Below, in pieces: positions 24,501 to 35,500 of a stretch of 64,000 bases of DNA. Both the position numbers and the translations under genes were made by a program. Source of the DNA: Pelodera strongyloides (Eukaryota > Nematoda > Chromadorea > Rhabditida > Rhabditidae); the NCBI GenBank assembly GCA_036852015.1, contig JAANDG010000129.1:1-64000 (forward strand). The letters are read 5' to 3'. Numbering within the stretch: position 1 is the stretch's first letter; the number at the start of each line of letters is the position of its first letter. A model generated the notes under the pieces. That model made no database searches and had not been told where the DNA came from. It saw only the letters and a program-made list of their open reading frames with translations.

Positions 24501-27101
24501 GGAATGGACCCTACTGGTACGTTTATCACCCACAATATATATTTACGCATATATTGCATCGAAGTATATTGTGGGACACGCAATCATTATGTCATAAATG
24601 TTTAAACTATTTTGTTTTGCTATTTAGAAACCTAAATAGATTCAATGGATGTATTTCAGCCGCAACAAGTGGGTAGCATGTAGTACTAATTAATTTTAGC
24701 GATTCAATATCCAACTGGTTCCAAGACAGCGAAGAACGAAGTTGACGATGATTATGATGAAGTTGTAAATAACACAGTGTCTGAGGATCTGGATTACGAG
24801 TCGCAGGTGTGGAATTGTTTATTGTGAACGCATCAAATCAAACGTCTCAATAGATTGTCATGTTATTTCCGTACTTGTTCTATTTCTAATTTATTTTAGC
24901 TGCAAGTGGTTTCTTTGGTGTCTCGCCAAGATTCTGAATTCTCATTTCTTCTGGATTCTTTGGTAAGTTTGAATTCATGCATGTTTGGACGTTGTTTACA
25001 CAATATTCGGAAACATAGAAATTGGGGTCGTCGACAGGAGAGAATCGAACCCGCGCGTTAAGATCCAAACCATAGCGAAAGCGGTGTCGATCACCGTCCT
25101 CCAAACCGATACATGCCGGAGTGCAATAAATAAAAATGCCTATAAATAATACTCGAGTTTTGTTCATGTTTCTTTTTTTTTTTACTTATGTTTATGCGAC
25201 GTTCTTGTTCAGTTGAATTTGGAAACCTCCACGCTATTTATGCGGCGACTGGACTTTCCCCTTTGCTTCGATATGACTCTACCAAACCTTCTCAAGAATC
25301 CGTGCTTTTTGGGAAGGAGCTGTCTTGAGATGTGTAAGGTAAGCAGATGGTTTTATGACTTTGGTGGGGATCTCCGCGATTTTTGTGTTTATCGAGGGTA
25401 ATAAACCAGACGCTATTGAAGTGCACTGTTGCAAGTGGTACGTGTTCTCAATGTCTGATAAGCAGTTTACGTCATTTCGAAACTAGATTGTGCTTTAAAT
25501 ATGAGATTAGGTAATTAATTATTTAACGATAATATAGTTAAGAAAGACAGGCTCGGGCATCCTTCTCAATTGCGAACCAGTGCAACTTTTATAAAAAAAA
25601 ATACAAAAAGGATGTTTATAGGTGCCTGCAGACAGCACTGCCCTGGCCTGTTACAAACAAAATAAAGTCAAGTTTTGGATGATAGCAGACTTATTCCTGA
25701 CGGTCGAATACGCCAAAACATTCCAAGCATTTAGAAAGCTAAAGGAAAATGATCAGGTCAGTTGTTTACTTATATCATTTTCTTTTACTTTTGGATTTTA
25801 TTGAATTTTCAGAACCACACAGGGGATGGAAACTAAACAAATAAACATTTGTGAACCAGCTCCCACACAATGGAGGGTTCGAGATTACTTACTTCTCCAC
25901 TGTTTGCAATTTATTCTTTTTCAGCGCGCACTTCTTGGTCACGTGGCAGGCCTCATGCTGAATATGTTCCAAGCATTTCATTCGTTCGAACAGAAATGTG
26001 AACGACTATTGTTCCCGGACGGAACAGACGCTCTTTCTGTCCAACTAAAGAAATAGTAAGTCATAAGCTTATTGATTTACCCAGATCTGCACAAAGCTCG
26101 TAGATGATTATCCATAAAGGTTGCATGAAGGTTAGTTTACTGATTTAGTGACAACCGCTTCGAGGCATACTTCCGTGAGAACTACTGCAAACCTGTCGAT
26201 ATCGTGCGTAACGTTGGAATCGAAAAGCAACATTATGTCCTCTTGAGGGCACTTTGCCTCTTCCTTCCGGGTTTGTGCCTAACGTGACCTACTATAGAAA
26301 CCACCCTTTCGTATGAGAACCACGCTCAACCAACCAGTGCGCTATTGCGTGTAAGGATGTTGCACAATCAGCAACAGATCCTCAGCACCGTTTGCCTCTT
26401 TTTTCAGAATTCATGCTTGTTCAAGAGGGGTGCCTTAGGGTTTCCATCGGTCGACATTGTTTTGTTCAAATTATATTGCTTTTAAGCTAAGCTTTTTCTA
26501 AGCGATTTTTTAAGCGATTTTTCTGTCCTTACCAAAGTGAATTTCCAGGCTGTCCAGGACTTTCCACCGAAGGGCAGAAGATTGTCGAAACGGAAAACCA
26601 TCGTCTTTGCTCTGCTCTGCGAAGAGTTTTAGTTTCGGAACTTGGAGAGCATAAGGTTAGAAGATCTCATCCATTAACAATCTAAAATCATTACTCATTT
26701 GTTTTTTTATTTGTTTCAGCAAAATGAATTTATCTTGCAGGGAAGTGTGAAGTTCGGCAGTATTATCATTGCTGTGGAGAACTTCATCAGGTTAGCTGAG
26801 AAAAAGCGGCTTCACATGGAATTGTGCGAAACACTGAATAAAATACAGGTACATGCTTTCGCAACGAAAATTCGATTTGCACGCTAACTGTCGGTTAGCG
26901 TTAAACTTTCTTCGAACACATGGTCGAGTACATAAAGCTTTCAGGTTTTCGATAATTTTTGCAGAAATTCGAAAAAAAAAGTAGAAAAAAAATTTTTGCA
27001 GAAAAATTTAGATTTTTTTGGTTCTGCGCATTAATATTTATTTTTTTCAGTATAGTCCTTTGGGCCAGGAACTATTCTTGCGAAGGCATGACAAATTTTA
27101 A
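21589..27101 (+). CDS. Nuclear hormone receptor (zinc-finger DBD plus ligand-binding domain)
   Basis: This is a ligand-regulated transcription factor of the nematode nuclear receptor family. Exons: 21589-21738 (possible alternative first exon, 50 residues), 23494-23556 (alternative start [11 protein letters not shown]), 23863-24024, 24132-24190, 24389-24516, 24700-24806, 24900-24962, 25213-25338, 25622-25756, 25925-26055, 26149-26270, 26549-26655, 26720-26848 and 27051-27101. All phases agree: 510 residues from the first ATG, 460 from the second. Counting from the second, a Pro-rich segment precedes a two-finger DBD (~69-134). Zinc ligands are C69, C72, C86, C89, then C105, C111, C121 and C124, with P-box [10 protein letters not shown]. 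An acidic hinge (DDDYDE) follows, then a ligand-binding domain of about 230 residues ending [13 protein letters not shown]. The subfamily is not resolved; the P-box suits the expanded worm HNF4-derived group. Whether the 21589 exon belongs to this gene is uncertain. Confidence 0.9.
22143..22726 (-). pseudogene. Possible nested minus-strand ORF pair in receptor intron
   Basis: Inside the large first intron of the receptor, the minus strand has an ATG-started ORF from 22726 ([20 protein letters not shown]) that stops near 22394. Directly after it, in another frame, lies a coding-looking ORF ending near 22143 with Ala/Leu-rich helical content. A good TTTCAG acceptor on the minus strand near 22440 would splice the first ORF to a short basic tail, but into neither frame of the second ORF. 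No family is recognised. It may be a decayed gene with a frameshift, or chance. Confidence 0.2.
25017..25110 (-). repeat. tRNA-like relic in receptor intron (B-box only)
   Basis: On the minus strand a GGGTTCGATTC motif (plus 25041-25052) matches a pol III B-box, and the neighbourhood is GC-rich compared with the intron around it. No acceptor or T stem closes, and an A-box is not convincing at normal spacing. I read it as a decayed tRNA-derived insertion, with low certainty. Confidence 0.3.
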
Positions 27102-28319
27102 AAGCGGGAAGGTGCACGACGACAATATTAAATCATTTCCATAGTACAACTCTTGTATTCTTTCTTCATCCACTCAGTGTTCTATGATTCGATAGAATGT
27201 AAATATTTAGAAAAACTTCTCAATTTTATGGGACGGGTCAGCGAAAAGAACGTGTTGCATATATTTGATTAAGATAAAAAAAAATCGCGAATACTAAGTT
27301 GATACAGTCCTATATAAAAGATTATGTCTCAGGTTAGGCATCAAAAATAGCAACCTGTAGATATATTTCAGTTAGATTTTTTCGTGCGTCCGTTCCAGTT
27401 ATCTGCATTGTATTATACTGAAGTATGCACATGTGAAAACAGCACATTTGAATGGTTAGCAAAATACATTATACATATATGCCCAGGTGAATTTACTGAG
27501 ATTATCCTTATTTCATCTAAATCTCCTAAATTTAACTGCTTAACATGTGTTTCTGTGAAATATATGGAGTTTTGTGACTATTATTAAACAAGGTTTTTTC
27601 ACACATATTAGTTCATTGTGCAGTTGTTGTTGATACTGTAAAACGAGTACATTGTTTTTTCAGTCGCGTAGAGTTTTATTTTAGTGTTTAGTTTCTTTTT
27701 AGTAGCAGCAAAGGTTAACGTTAGGGTAGTAGCGATTTATTACAAGGTACAATACCAAGTTCGTCAATTTTACTGTCAAAATGTCTACTTATGAACAATG
27801 TTCGCATAGAGTACTCATAACTTCGGTTTTTCTAGTTCAGTTCTTATTTAATTGTTTTTGTCAACCTTTGCCTCATATTTATGTAGAACAACCCCTTTTT
27901 TGATGTATACTCTCATTCACGAGAGCTTTATGAAATCCATTTCTAATGTTAACATATGTGTGTCTTTTCCAGCCTCCATTGGCATAATCATGGCGTTTAT
28001 TAAACATTCATCCGAAAATATTAAAGAATACTGTAAAATATTATCACTGTGTTCGTGTTTATGGAGAAATACAGAAAACAAGTGTATTTGTGAAAACAGT
28101 TTATTGTCTACTGTGTTAAATTGTATTATTGTATATTGTGTTATTGTGTTAAAACAATTAACAGTCTATTATGAAAACAGGTGAAAATATGTTCATGATT
28201 CAAGTAATAGATCAATTCAAATTTCCCGGATTATGTCGTGAGCTGTACGAATACACCCACGAAAACCATATGCATAAGCTCACGACCTTAACTCGCATGC
28301 GAATGTTAATTGGTGGTGA

Positions 28320-28393
28320 GCGCCGGTAGCGTAATGGTAAATGCATTGACAAGGATAGCCGAAGATGCGGCTTCGACCGCCGCACGACCAAAA
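28320..28393 (+). repeat. tRNA-derived pseudogene or SINE head
   Basis: TAGCGTAATGG (from 28327) matches a pol III A-box, and its flanks form a 4-bp D-like stem. From 28367 a 5-bp perfect T stem encloses the 7-nt loop TTCGACC, matching a B-box, at normal tRNA distance from the A-box. The 3' flank does not pair with the 5' flank, so there is no acceptor stem and this is not a working tRNA. The anticodon arm is not convincing. Confidence 0.5.
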
Positions 28394-29785
28394 TCCCAAT
28401 TTTTCATTTGCAATTTAAATTTTCGCAATTCAGAGAGTTAGTTACCTTGAAGAAAAATAATGATCATTATTTCAAAATGGGAAGCCTCACACATGACCAA
28501 TACTACAATCACTAATCGGTCGACGTAAAAGAAGGTGTAGTAATGAGTCAGGGGCAGAATAAAACTTATTTCGAATTTTCGATTTTTTTCTATGAAAAAA
28601 AAACTATGGTCTTAACTAACTATGACTGTGAAAACGCATTGCCTAACATCCCACAAGGGGAAAAGGGTTAATAAATTAAGGTCAACAGAAATGCGGCACA
28701 GTTGGAGTGCTAAAATTTGTTTCTGTGTTTCTTTAAGCCTATTCATCTTCGAGTTGCCGTACTACAATTGTTAGAACCTTTGATAAATGTTGTCACTTGT
28801 GGTGCACATAGTGTTCCAGGGCGCTTTCATTAAGCCGGAATAATATTTTTTTTTTCGAAACAGAACGAGAACAAAATCAGGGCGAACTGCAGACATATTC
28901 ATATGGCGTTTGAACCTTTCTTTTTTCATAAACGTGCACTTTACAAAGGTTACGTTTTCAAAAGAAATGAGGGTTTTCAATGTGGAAAATGACATCATTT
29001 GGTGGGAAAAGGTTCTGGCGGGAGTCTCTATTCTGTTCGAACCAAAGGGCCACATCGTGTCTATTTGAAGACTAAGTAGTTATTGCATGAAAAGAGAAGC
29101 AAGTGCGCATTTGTGAATAAGACATTGTCAGCACGATACAGTCTAAAGAGTTTAATAAGGTTTGATCGAAAACTCGTTTCATTTTGTTGTCTATTATATT
29201 TTCTACGGAGACTCGCAAATATCACGTGACCATGTAATGAATCGTCATACATATAACTGGATCGTCAAGTAAAAAGTGGTAAAATACGATACGTAATTGT
29301 TCGTGCAGCGGTAAACAATGAATTTAGCATGACCGACGTGAAGACTAACTTTAGCCACGGAGTTCTCGTGAGGCAATTACTTGCAACATCATGAGATTTA
29401 TTATTTCTGTTTTGCTTTCTTCAAGTGCTTCGCACTCAACTCAACGTTGAAAAATGAGCATGTGAACTGATCTATAATCAATCATGAGCGTCAAGATAAA
29501 GTTTACATTATTTGCTTCTTGTCACTTCTCTATTATGTGATTGTGACCATCAACATTATATCTGACCGCATTGACATGACAATCGTACCCTACGAGGTGT
29601 ATATCCCCACGTTTACCCAACTTTTAAGAAAGTGAGCATCGCGCACAGGAACTATTTGCTAATGTTCTCTTCGTTAAATACCATAATTTAGGGGGTCATT
29701 GGGGATATTATCTCCGTTTTGGTGGTCAACTGTGCCCTAGGTATTACCTAACTGCGTGCGTAGACCATAACATGGCGTAGTAATT

Positions 29786-29962
29786 ATGCAGGAAGCTCGA
29801 GACTGTCTTCGCGCTGAAGAGACGCAGAGGAGTCAGACAGAAATAGACCGTCACCGTAGAAAGGTGAGAGAGTCGCGCAGATGGGGAGAAATAGTACAAC
29901 GCAGACATCACCCTGATCCTCAGGCATTCAAAAAGACGCCATCCCGTGCGCGCGAAGTTTAA
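29786..29962 (+). CDS. Short charged ORF of unknown nature (58 residues)
   Basis: ATG at 29786 opens a 58-residue frame rich in Arg and Glu, beginning MQEARDCLRAEETQRSQ and ending KKTPSRAREV. Its GC content is clearly higher than the surrounding intergenic DNA. A possible acceptor (TTATGCAG) overlaps the start, so it could also be an exon. I recognise no family. It might be a fragment of a mobile element protein or a lone conserved peptide. Confidence 0.27.
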   Translation: MQEARDCLRAEETQRSQTEIDRHRRKVRESRRWGEIVQRRHHPDPQAFKKTPSRAREV

Positions 29963-31973
29963 ATTCGAATGAGGACGAGCAGCGCGAAATGACAATTTTC
30001 AAAATTTACCGTGTTTTCGTATGCAAATTTAATTCAGGAGTGTGATTAATGTTTGTTCGGTGGTAAGTCCAAGCTTTTATTTGTGTATGCATTCTGGTGA
30101 TCTTCTGCTGTGTTTGAATTTATCGATTTTTGTTTTAATTCGAAAATTACGTATTGTTTTTGTGCTGATCTGCTTCCGGTTTGCATCATCTGTCACCAAG
30201 TCCGTGTAGAGGTGTATTTGTGGATATTTGAGTGATTTTCTCGCATCGGTGTCTTTGAAGGGGCTCGGTCGTGTATGTTCTAAGGTGCCGACGGGCTCTG
30301 ATCTCTTGCCGCCTAACCGTCAACACTTACTCTCCCTCTTTATACCAAACACACACAAACAAACAGACTTAATTACTTCAAGTACTAATTGTAATCCTAT
30401 CTTACACCTGCATTCTTCATTAATCAGGTTTTAGTTCTGCACTTACTGACTTTTCGAAATGAGAACCCCGTACCTTCTCGTGCTTGAACCCCTCCCTTTC
30501 TCCTGGTGTTTTAATCGCTGTAAGTTCTTCTAACAATACAGTTTAATTTCTAGTTACACATTTAGTGTAAATTTAGTTGCATTTTTGTCTGCACAGTTAT
30601 TATCTGCTGTTCTTTGTTTCCGTATATACGAAATGCACTCCACTGCTAGCCCTCACCACCTACTTCAGTTATGCCCTGAGTGTTGGTCATGAGTTACTGA
30701 TGGTGTCGTGACCTGATGCCCAAGGGCAATATTGCACATTGGCCTACGAATACACTTATGCGTCTATAAACTGATACCAGCATTGTTGTCAAGTGTCAAA
30801 TACTACTCGCAATTTTGTATGGTATTTATTGACTGCATGTTTTTATATGTTCACTTTACATTTCAAATCATATGAAATATTATATCGATAAAGTTTGTGT
30901 GCATATCTTTTCCATAGATTATCTTCATATTTTCAAAAAACATTTGGTATCTCTGCAGCGATAACCCCATAATTTGCTTTGCTATCTGCTAACACCATCT
31001 GTGTATTTGTTTATTACTTCTCGGCCACTGATCGGCAATAGATAATTACTTGTATATGCATATTCAATGTCAAACAATGCTGTCAGTCGATTCCAAGTTC
31101 TTTTCAAAATTATTTTTTCTGCACTTGTCATTAATTAGCTTCTCTTCCAGTGTACGAGCCGATGCGATTTTTTTTTGTTAGCTTATTAGCAAGACATCGT
31201 CTGAATTCAAATACGTTTCCGCTTTTTCACTGATGTTCATTTACTCACCTCATCTCAACTGAACAAAAATGAAAATTGGTCAACCTCAGTGGTAATTGTT
31301 CCTTAAGTACTTAACGTGAATGTCGCGAGCGATATATTGCGTCAGTGTTCGCAAGGCACATATTGCGCAACTGTCCTTCTGCAGAGAGCAAGTCCTCATG
31401 TATTCTATTTCACCAATCATAACTATTGAATTGGAGGGTATTTGGAAAATTTGTAACCTAAAACTTCCCTAACATAAGCTACAGATGATGTTTATTGTTA
31501 ATACAAGGTACTCTTAAAATTTGGTAACCTGTGCTATTCGGGAATTTGAAACTTCCTTAGAAAGTAAGTTGCTGGTATATCTAACCATACACACGCACTT
31601 GTTTCCGGTAATAAGTGTTGCGTGCATTAGAGAAGTTGGTCTGTCTCCACTTGTCAGTTTTATGGCAATGGGGCTAAATTATGATTGGCATTAAGAGTTG
31701 CGGGCAAGACCTCATAAATTAACAGTCCATCCACACATATACCCGTGAATACGGACATCCTAACACCTCAGGTAATCATTGGTCTTTCTGATTTGCTAAA
31801 GGTATATTCTTACATTGCACAAGTCAATTGAAGAACTCGCGTTATTCATCTAACAGTTTTTCCTTTTCTTCTACTACGTGTAAGTTGTTAACTTTCTTAT
31901 AGTGGCATGGAAAACTCGATTAATGATATTTTATGCGATTATGAGACTAAACCAATACCTAAGTGATGAGCTT

Positions 31974-32019
31974 AATTATAACAACAACATTTTATTAGCA
32001 AAATGTTGTTGTTATAATT
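31974..32019. repeat. 20-bp perfect inverted repeat (hairpin)
   Basis: Arms 31974-31993 and 32000-32019 are perfect reverse complements around a 6-nt loop. The stem is AT-rich with ACAACAACA in the left arm. It lies about 530 nt upstream of the armadillo gene. It could be a cruciform-forming site or a small hairpin transcript. Confidence 0.9.
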
Positions 32020-32490
32020 GAGTTTTTCAGTAGTAGTACTTTAAAGGTTTTGCTCCCATTTTGCTGTGGTCATACAAAAGATGATGTGTTGACAAAGGGA
32101 CTGTGTACCTTTTCTGAAACAGTGTTTCTCTTCTTTCCTCACTCGTTTTCTGTATGTGTACGTCTGAGTGAACAGTTTCCCACGGTTGTTTGTTTCTCAT
32201 AAAGAGACCATCTCGTAGTATTGTTTTTGTTAGCACTTGTTGTCTACATTCGAATTCATTTTGCGTCTGCGAAACACCCATTCAATCTTGTTCGTGTATG
32301 CCAAGTTCATCGTTTGCATGAATTCTGATTACTGTAAAACGGTCTTAGTTTATGTCGAATTTTGGGAGACACTTTTCGTTGCTCAACTGAGCATTTGACC
32401 AATGTTTTGATCAGAAACTGATTTTTTCGTTCGTGAAGCATACTGCTAGTGGATATCGAGGTCTAAACCCAATCGTTTCTTGATCAATCT

Positions 32491-32501
32491 CTCTTTTCCA
32501 G
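32491..32501 (+). promoter_or_regulatory. Putative spliced-leader acceptor of the armadillo gene
   Basis: CTCTTTTCCAG is a strong nematode-type 3' splice site with no upstream coding exon in range. It precedes the ATG at 32552 by 50 nt. This suggests trans-splicing, but a cis-spliced 5' UTR exon is equally possible. Confidence 0.4.
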
Positions 32502-32551
32502 TAACACGTTTGTGTGTCGTTTAAAGAAGTTAATATCTGCATGGTTTGACA

Positions 32552-35500
32552 ATGCCAACGATGGCCCCACAGAACGACCATTTGAGCAGTGGGCCGCAAG
32601 TGATGAGATACGAACCACAGGTGTGAATTTAGGGTTTAAAACTTAATTAGATAAGAACTTGTTTCATCGCAACAAAGATACGAATGATTTCGGGAAAAAT
32701 TGCTTATGTATCTTTTATCTAGGGTCCTTCAACATCTCATGGTATGCCTCAGCCTTCTGCGCCACAACAACCGATATATCCGAACCAGAGGTAGTTTTCC
32801 TAAATTTAAATTTATTATAAGAAAGTAGTCGTTTGTGTGCAAATGGCCTCTCATATACAACATGTGCTGCTGAAAGTAGGTACACTATGATACGAAGCCA
32901 ACAGCTTGTATTGTCTATGTGATTTGAAACAATATCCTACTTTTGTTGTTTTAAGGCCATACAGTGCTGGTCCGTACCCACGATCACCGAGCAGGGCGAC
33001 TCCTGCTTTGAGGAGTACTGGATATGATCAAACACAGCATTGGATGGCTAATCATTATATGGGCAATCAAGGACCGCAGTTCAATCCGTCGCCGGTAAGT
33101 TCACTTTATATATTTGGTCTCAAGTGACCGACCATGTATTTCTTTTTTATCCAAAGTCCACATTTGGAATTGTAATGAATCGAAATTAAATGTGTATATA
33201 GTATTTGGCATAAGCAACAAAAAGGCGTATATAGCATTAATTTACTCTAATATAGGCGCCATCAGTGATGTCCACAGACACGCACATGAGTATGGATCGG
33301 ATGAGTGGCATAACCATGCATAGTACAATGACCATGCCTCTCGGACAGGCAACTCAAGGAAATGAACTGGTCAGTGGGAATTACATTGCATCCGATTATT
33401 CTGCAACAGATTTTTTTATAATGGCTCATGGTATTAACATCTATGGAAACCCGCAACACTACAGAGCCCTTGTCTAATTGATCATTTTCAAACATTATTT
33501 TTGCAGCGCGGAAACTTTTCATCGGCGGCGTCTACATCCTCATGTATTGAGAATGTGAATCCCGATCCGATAAAATTTATGAACGACCGTCTGGATGAGA
33601 TGGTTCGATACTTTGGCAATCAACTCCGGCATGCTGAAGTTGTCAGAAAGATCCACCAGTTGGCGGAAAATCCGTCTATTCACAAAACTGACAAGGTACT
33701 TTAATGTGCTTATGCTTACTCCATTGTTTTACCATTTGTGAATTCCTGCAAATGATGTTTATTTGTTTTACGAGTGATAGTTCACATTGTAAACTTCTAG
33801 AAAAGTAATTGGGGATTTTTGAAACCAAGCGATGGTTGTTCTTACAGCAACACACCACCATACTAATGATATTTAGGCAAAATTGAGAAGTTTAATTTCG
33901 AAAATGCGCGATGCCCTTTACCCTCAACCTCAAATGCAACAAGGCCAACTCGACTATTCCCATTATCAGGTGAGGTTTTTGGTCGTATGTTTTGGCCTTA
34001 TTTCCACAAATGCTTGTGTCACTTTCTAAATCTGGTTTATACAATTCTGTATTAGTCTCTCACAGAGGTAGACATTATTCTAATAAAAGATGTCCACTCC
34101 ATTCTTCGTGATCATAGTATACTTATCGTCATACCAGGGGAAGCGCATAGTCTATTGTATGGTTTCTTAATGTTCGACGGAACGATAAATAATCTCTTGC
34201 AGAACATTCATCATCTGCTCACTGCTTTGTACAGACTAGTCAAAAACAAAGACATTCGACCAATTGTCGTGGACATAATCCTGGAGGACCCGCGTCTACT
34301 CAACTCACTTGGTTTCTGGATGAGGTATGACTAGTTCTGAAAACTGTGTGTCGTCTTCAGCCATTGCTTTCATATCGACGTGTCAGTCAGATTCGCATCA
34401 CAATGTTACGTTCTGATAACAAATTTCATTTTCAGGCACGACAAGTTTGCAACTGGAATCCTTCATGAGCTCGTCTGCATTGAAGACGATGTACGTTGTG
34501 ACAATTTGCATTTTTGTACAAGCTGATTATGATTTACCTTTTCAAATGAGCGTTGCTTCTAACATAATTGAAAGACACAAACACACGTCGGCATCGAACT
34601 CGGGCTGTTTGGGCTTTCAAGCATTAGTCGCTAGATGTGCCACCCCATCTGTACCATAAATCAGTCTCAATTTGCTCGTGGTGTCCAAGTGTGCCATTCA
34701 ATTGAAATGGGGCTCTTTCTTCAAGAAAGCCATTTATCTTCTTTGATTGCCGCGCACTCAACTTGCACACTGAGGGAGGTCTTTAGCAGTAGAAAATTGA
34801 ACTGAATATTTGAAAACTTTGGCTTTTTTTTGTAATCCAGTTAATTCGAAGCTGTTGTAAGACGTTACATGAAATTTACGTTTTACGTAAATAGTTCTAG
34901 AAATGTGTACAGTTTCAGCAGTTTGGAAAAGAAAAGAAGAATATACGCTACTTAGTGCTTTGTTATTAGCATATTTATGACAAAGAGAAGATGAATACAA
35001 CATACAACGGTGACATGTTGATCGGGAAAAGTAGCAGTAACAAATTAGTAATGTACAATATGCTTAATCGAATCTGTTTAGTTCGGAACGAAGGTGCGAC
35101 ATCTGGCACGTACTCAACAATACTTCGTGGACACATTGTGCATAATGATAATAATGATTCGATCTCGCATCTCTTACATTCACATCAAGATGCTGGACAT
35201 GATGGTACAGAGCAATTACGACCTAATGGTGAGTCCCAGTGACTGTGTTCAACTAACGATTTCCAAATGTATCCCCTCCTTTCAGACCATGCCTATTTTG
35301 GTGCGGTAGTCAAGTGCGCATCTACATTAGTAGTAGTATTATAATATAATCTTCGTTTCAGACCTACGTCCTCGAGAAGCATGACATGCTCACTGTGCTT
35401 CTGAACGTCATCGTCTCTGGAACAGAAGAATGTCGAGTTTTCACCTTCAGTATTCTTGTTGTGTCGATGCGAATTGAAACCGTTGGCAATGTGGATATCA

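Larger units (their letters stand above)
27102..32551. other. Long intergenic stretch between receptor and armadillo genes
   Basis: This 5.4-kb AT-rich region has no supported multi-exon gene. It contains a tRNA-like relic at 28320, a short charged ORF at 29786 in a GC-richer patch, and a 20-bp perfect hairpin at 31974. A good TTTTCCAG acceptor at 32501, 50 nt before the armadillo gene ATG, is a likely spliced-leader acceptor. Confidence 0.5.

Noticed and set aside
24886..25167. 93-codon minus-strand ORF with a signal-peptide-like start
   Set aside because: It starts with GTG, runs antisense through a receptor exon and overlaps the tRNA-like relic; chance is the simplest explanation.
27852..28184. 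110-codon hydrophobic plus-strand ORF resembling a membrane protein
   Set aside because: It has a TTG start, lies in AT-rich sequence that yields Phe/Ile/Leu by composition, and has no neighbouring exons.
28320..28393. Functional tRNA gene
   Set aside because: The D and T arms are tRNA-like, but the acceptor stem does not pair and the anticodon arm is unclear.
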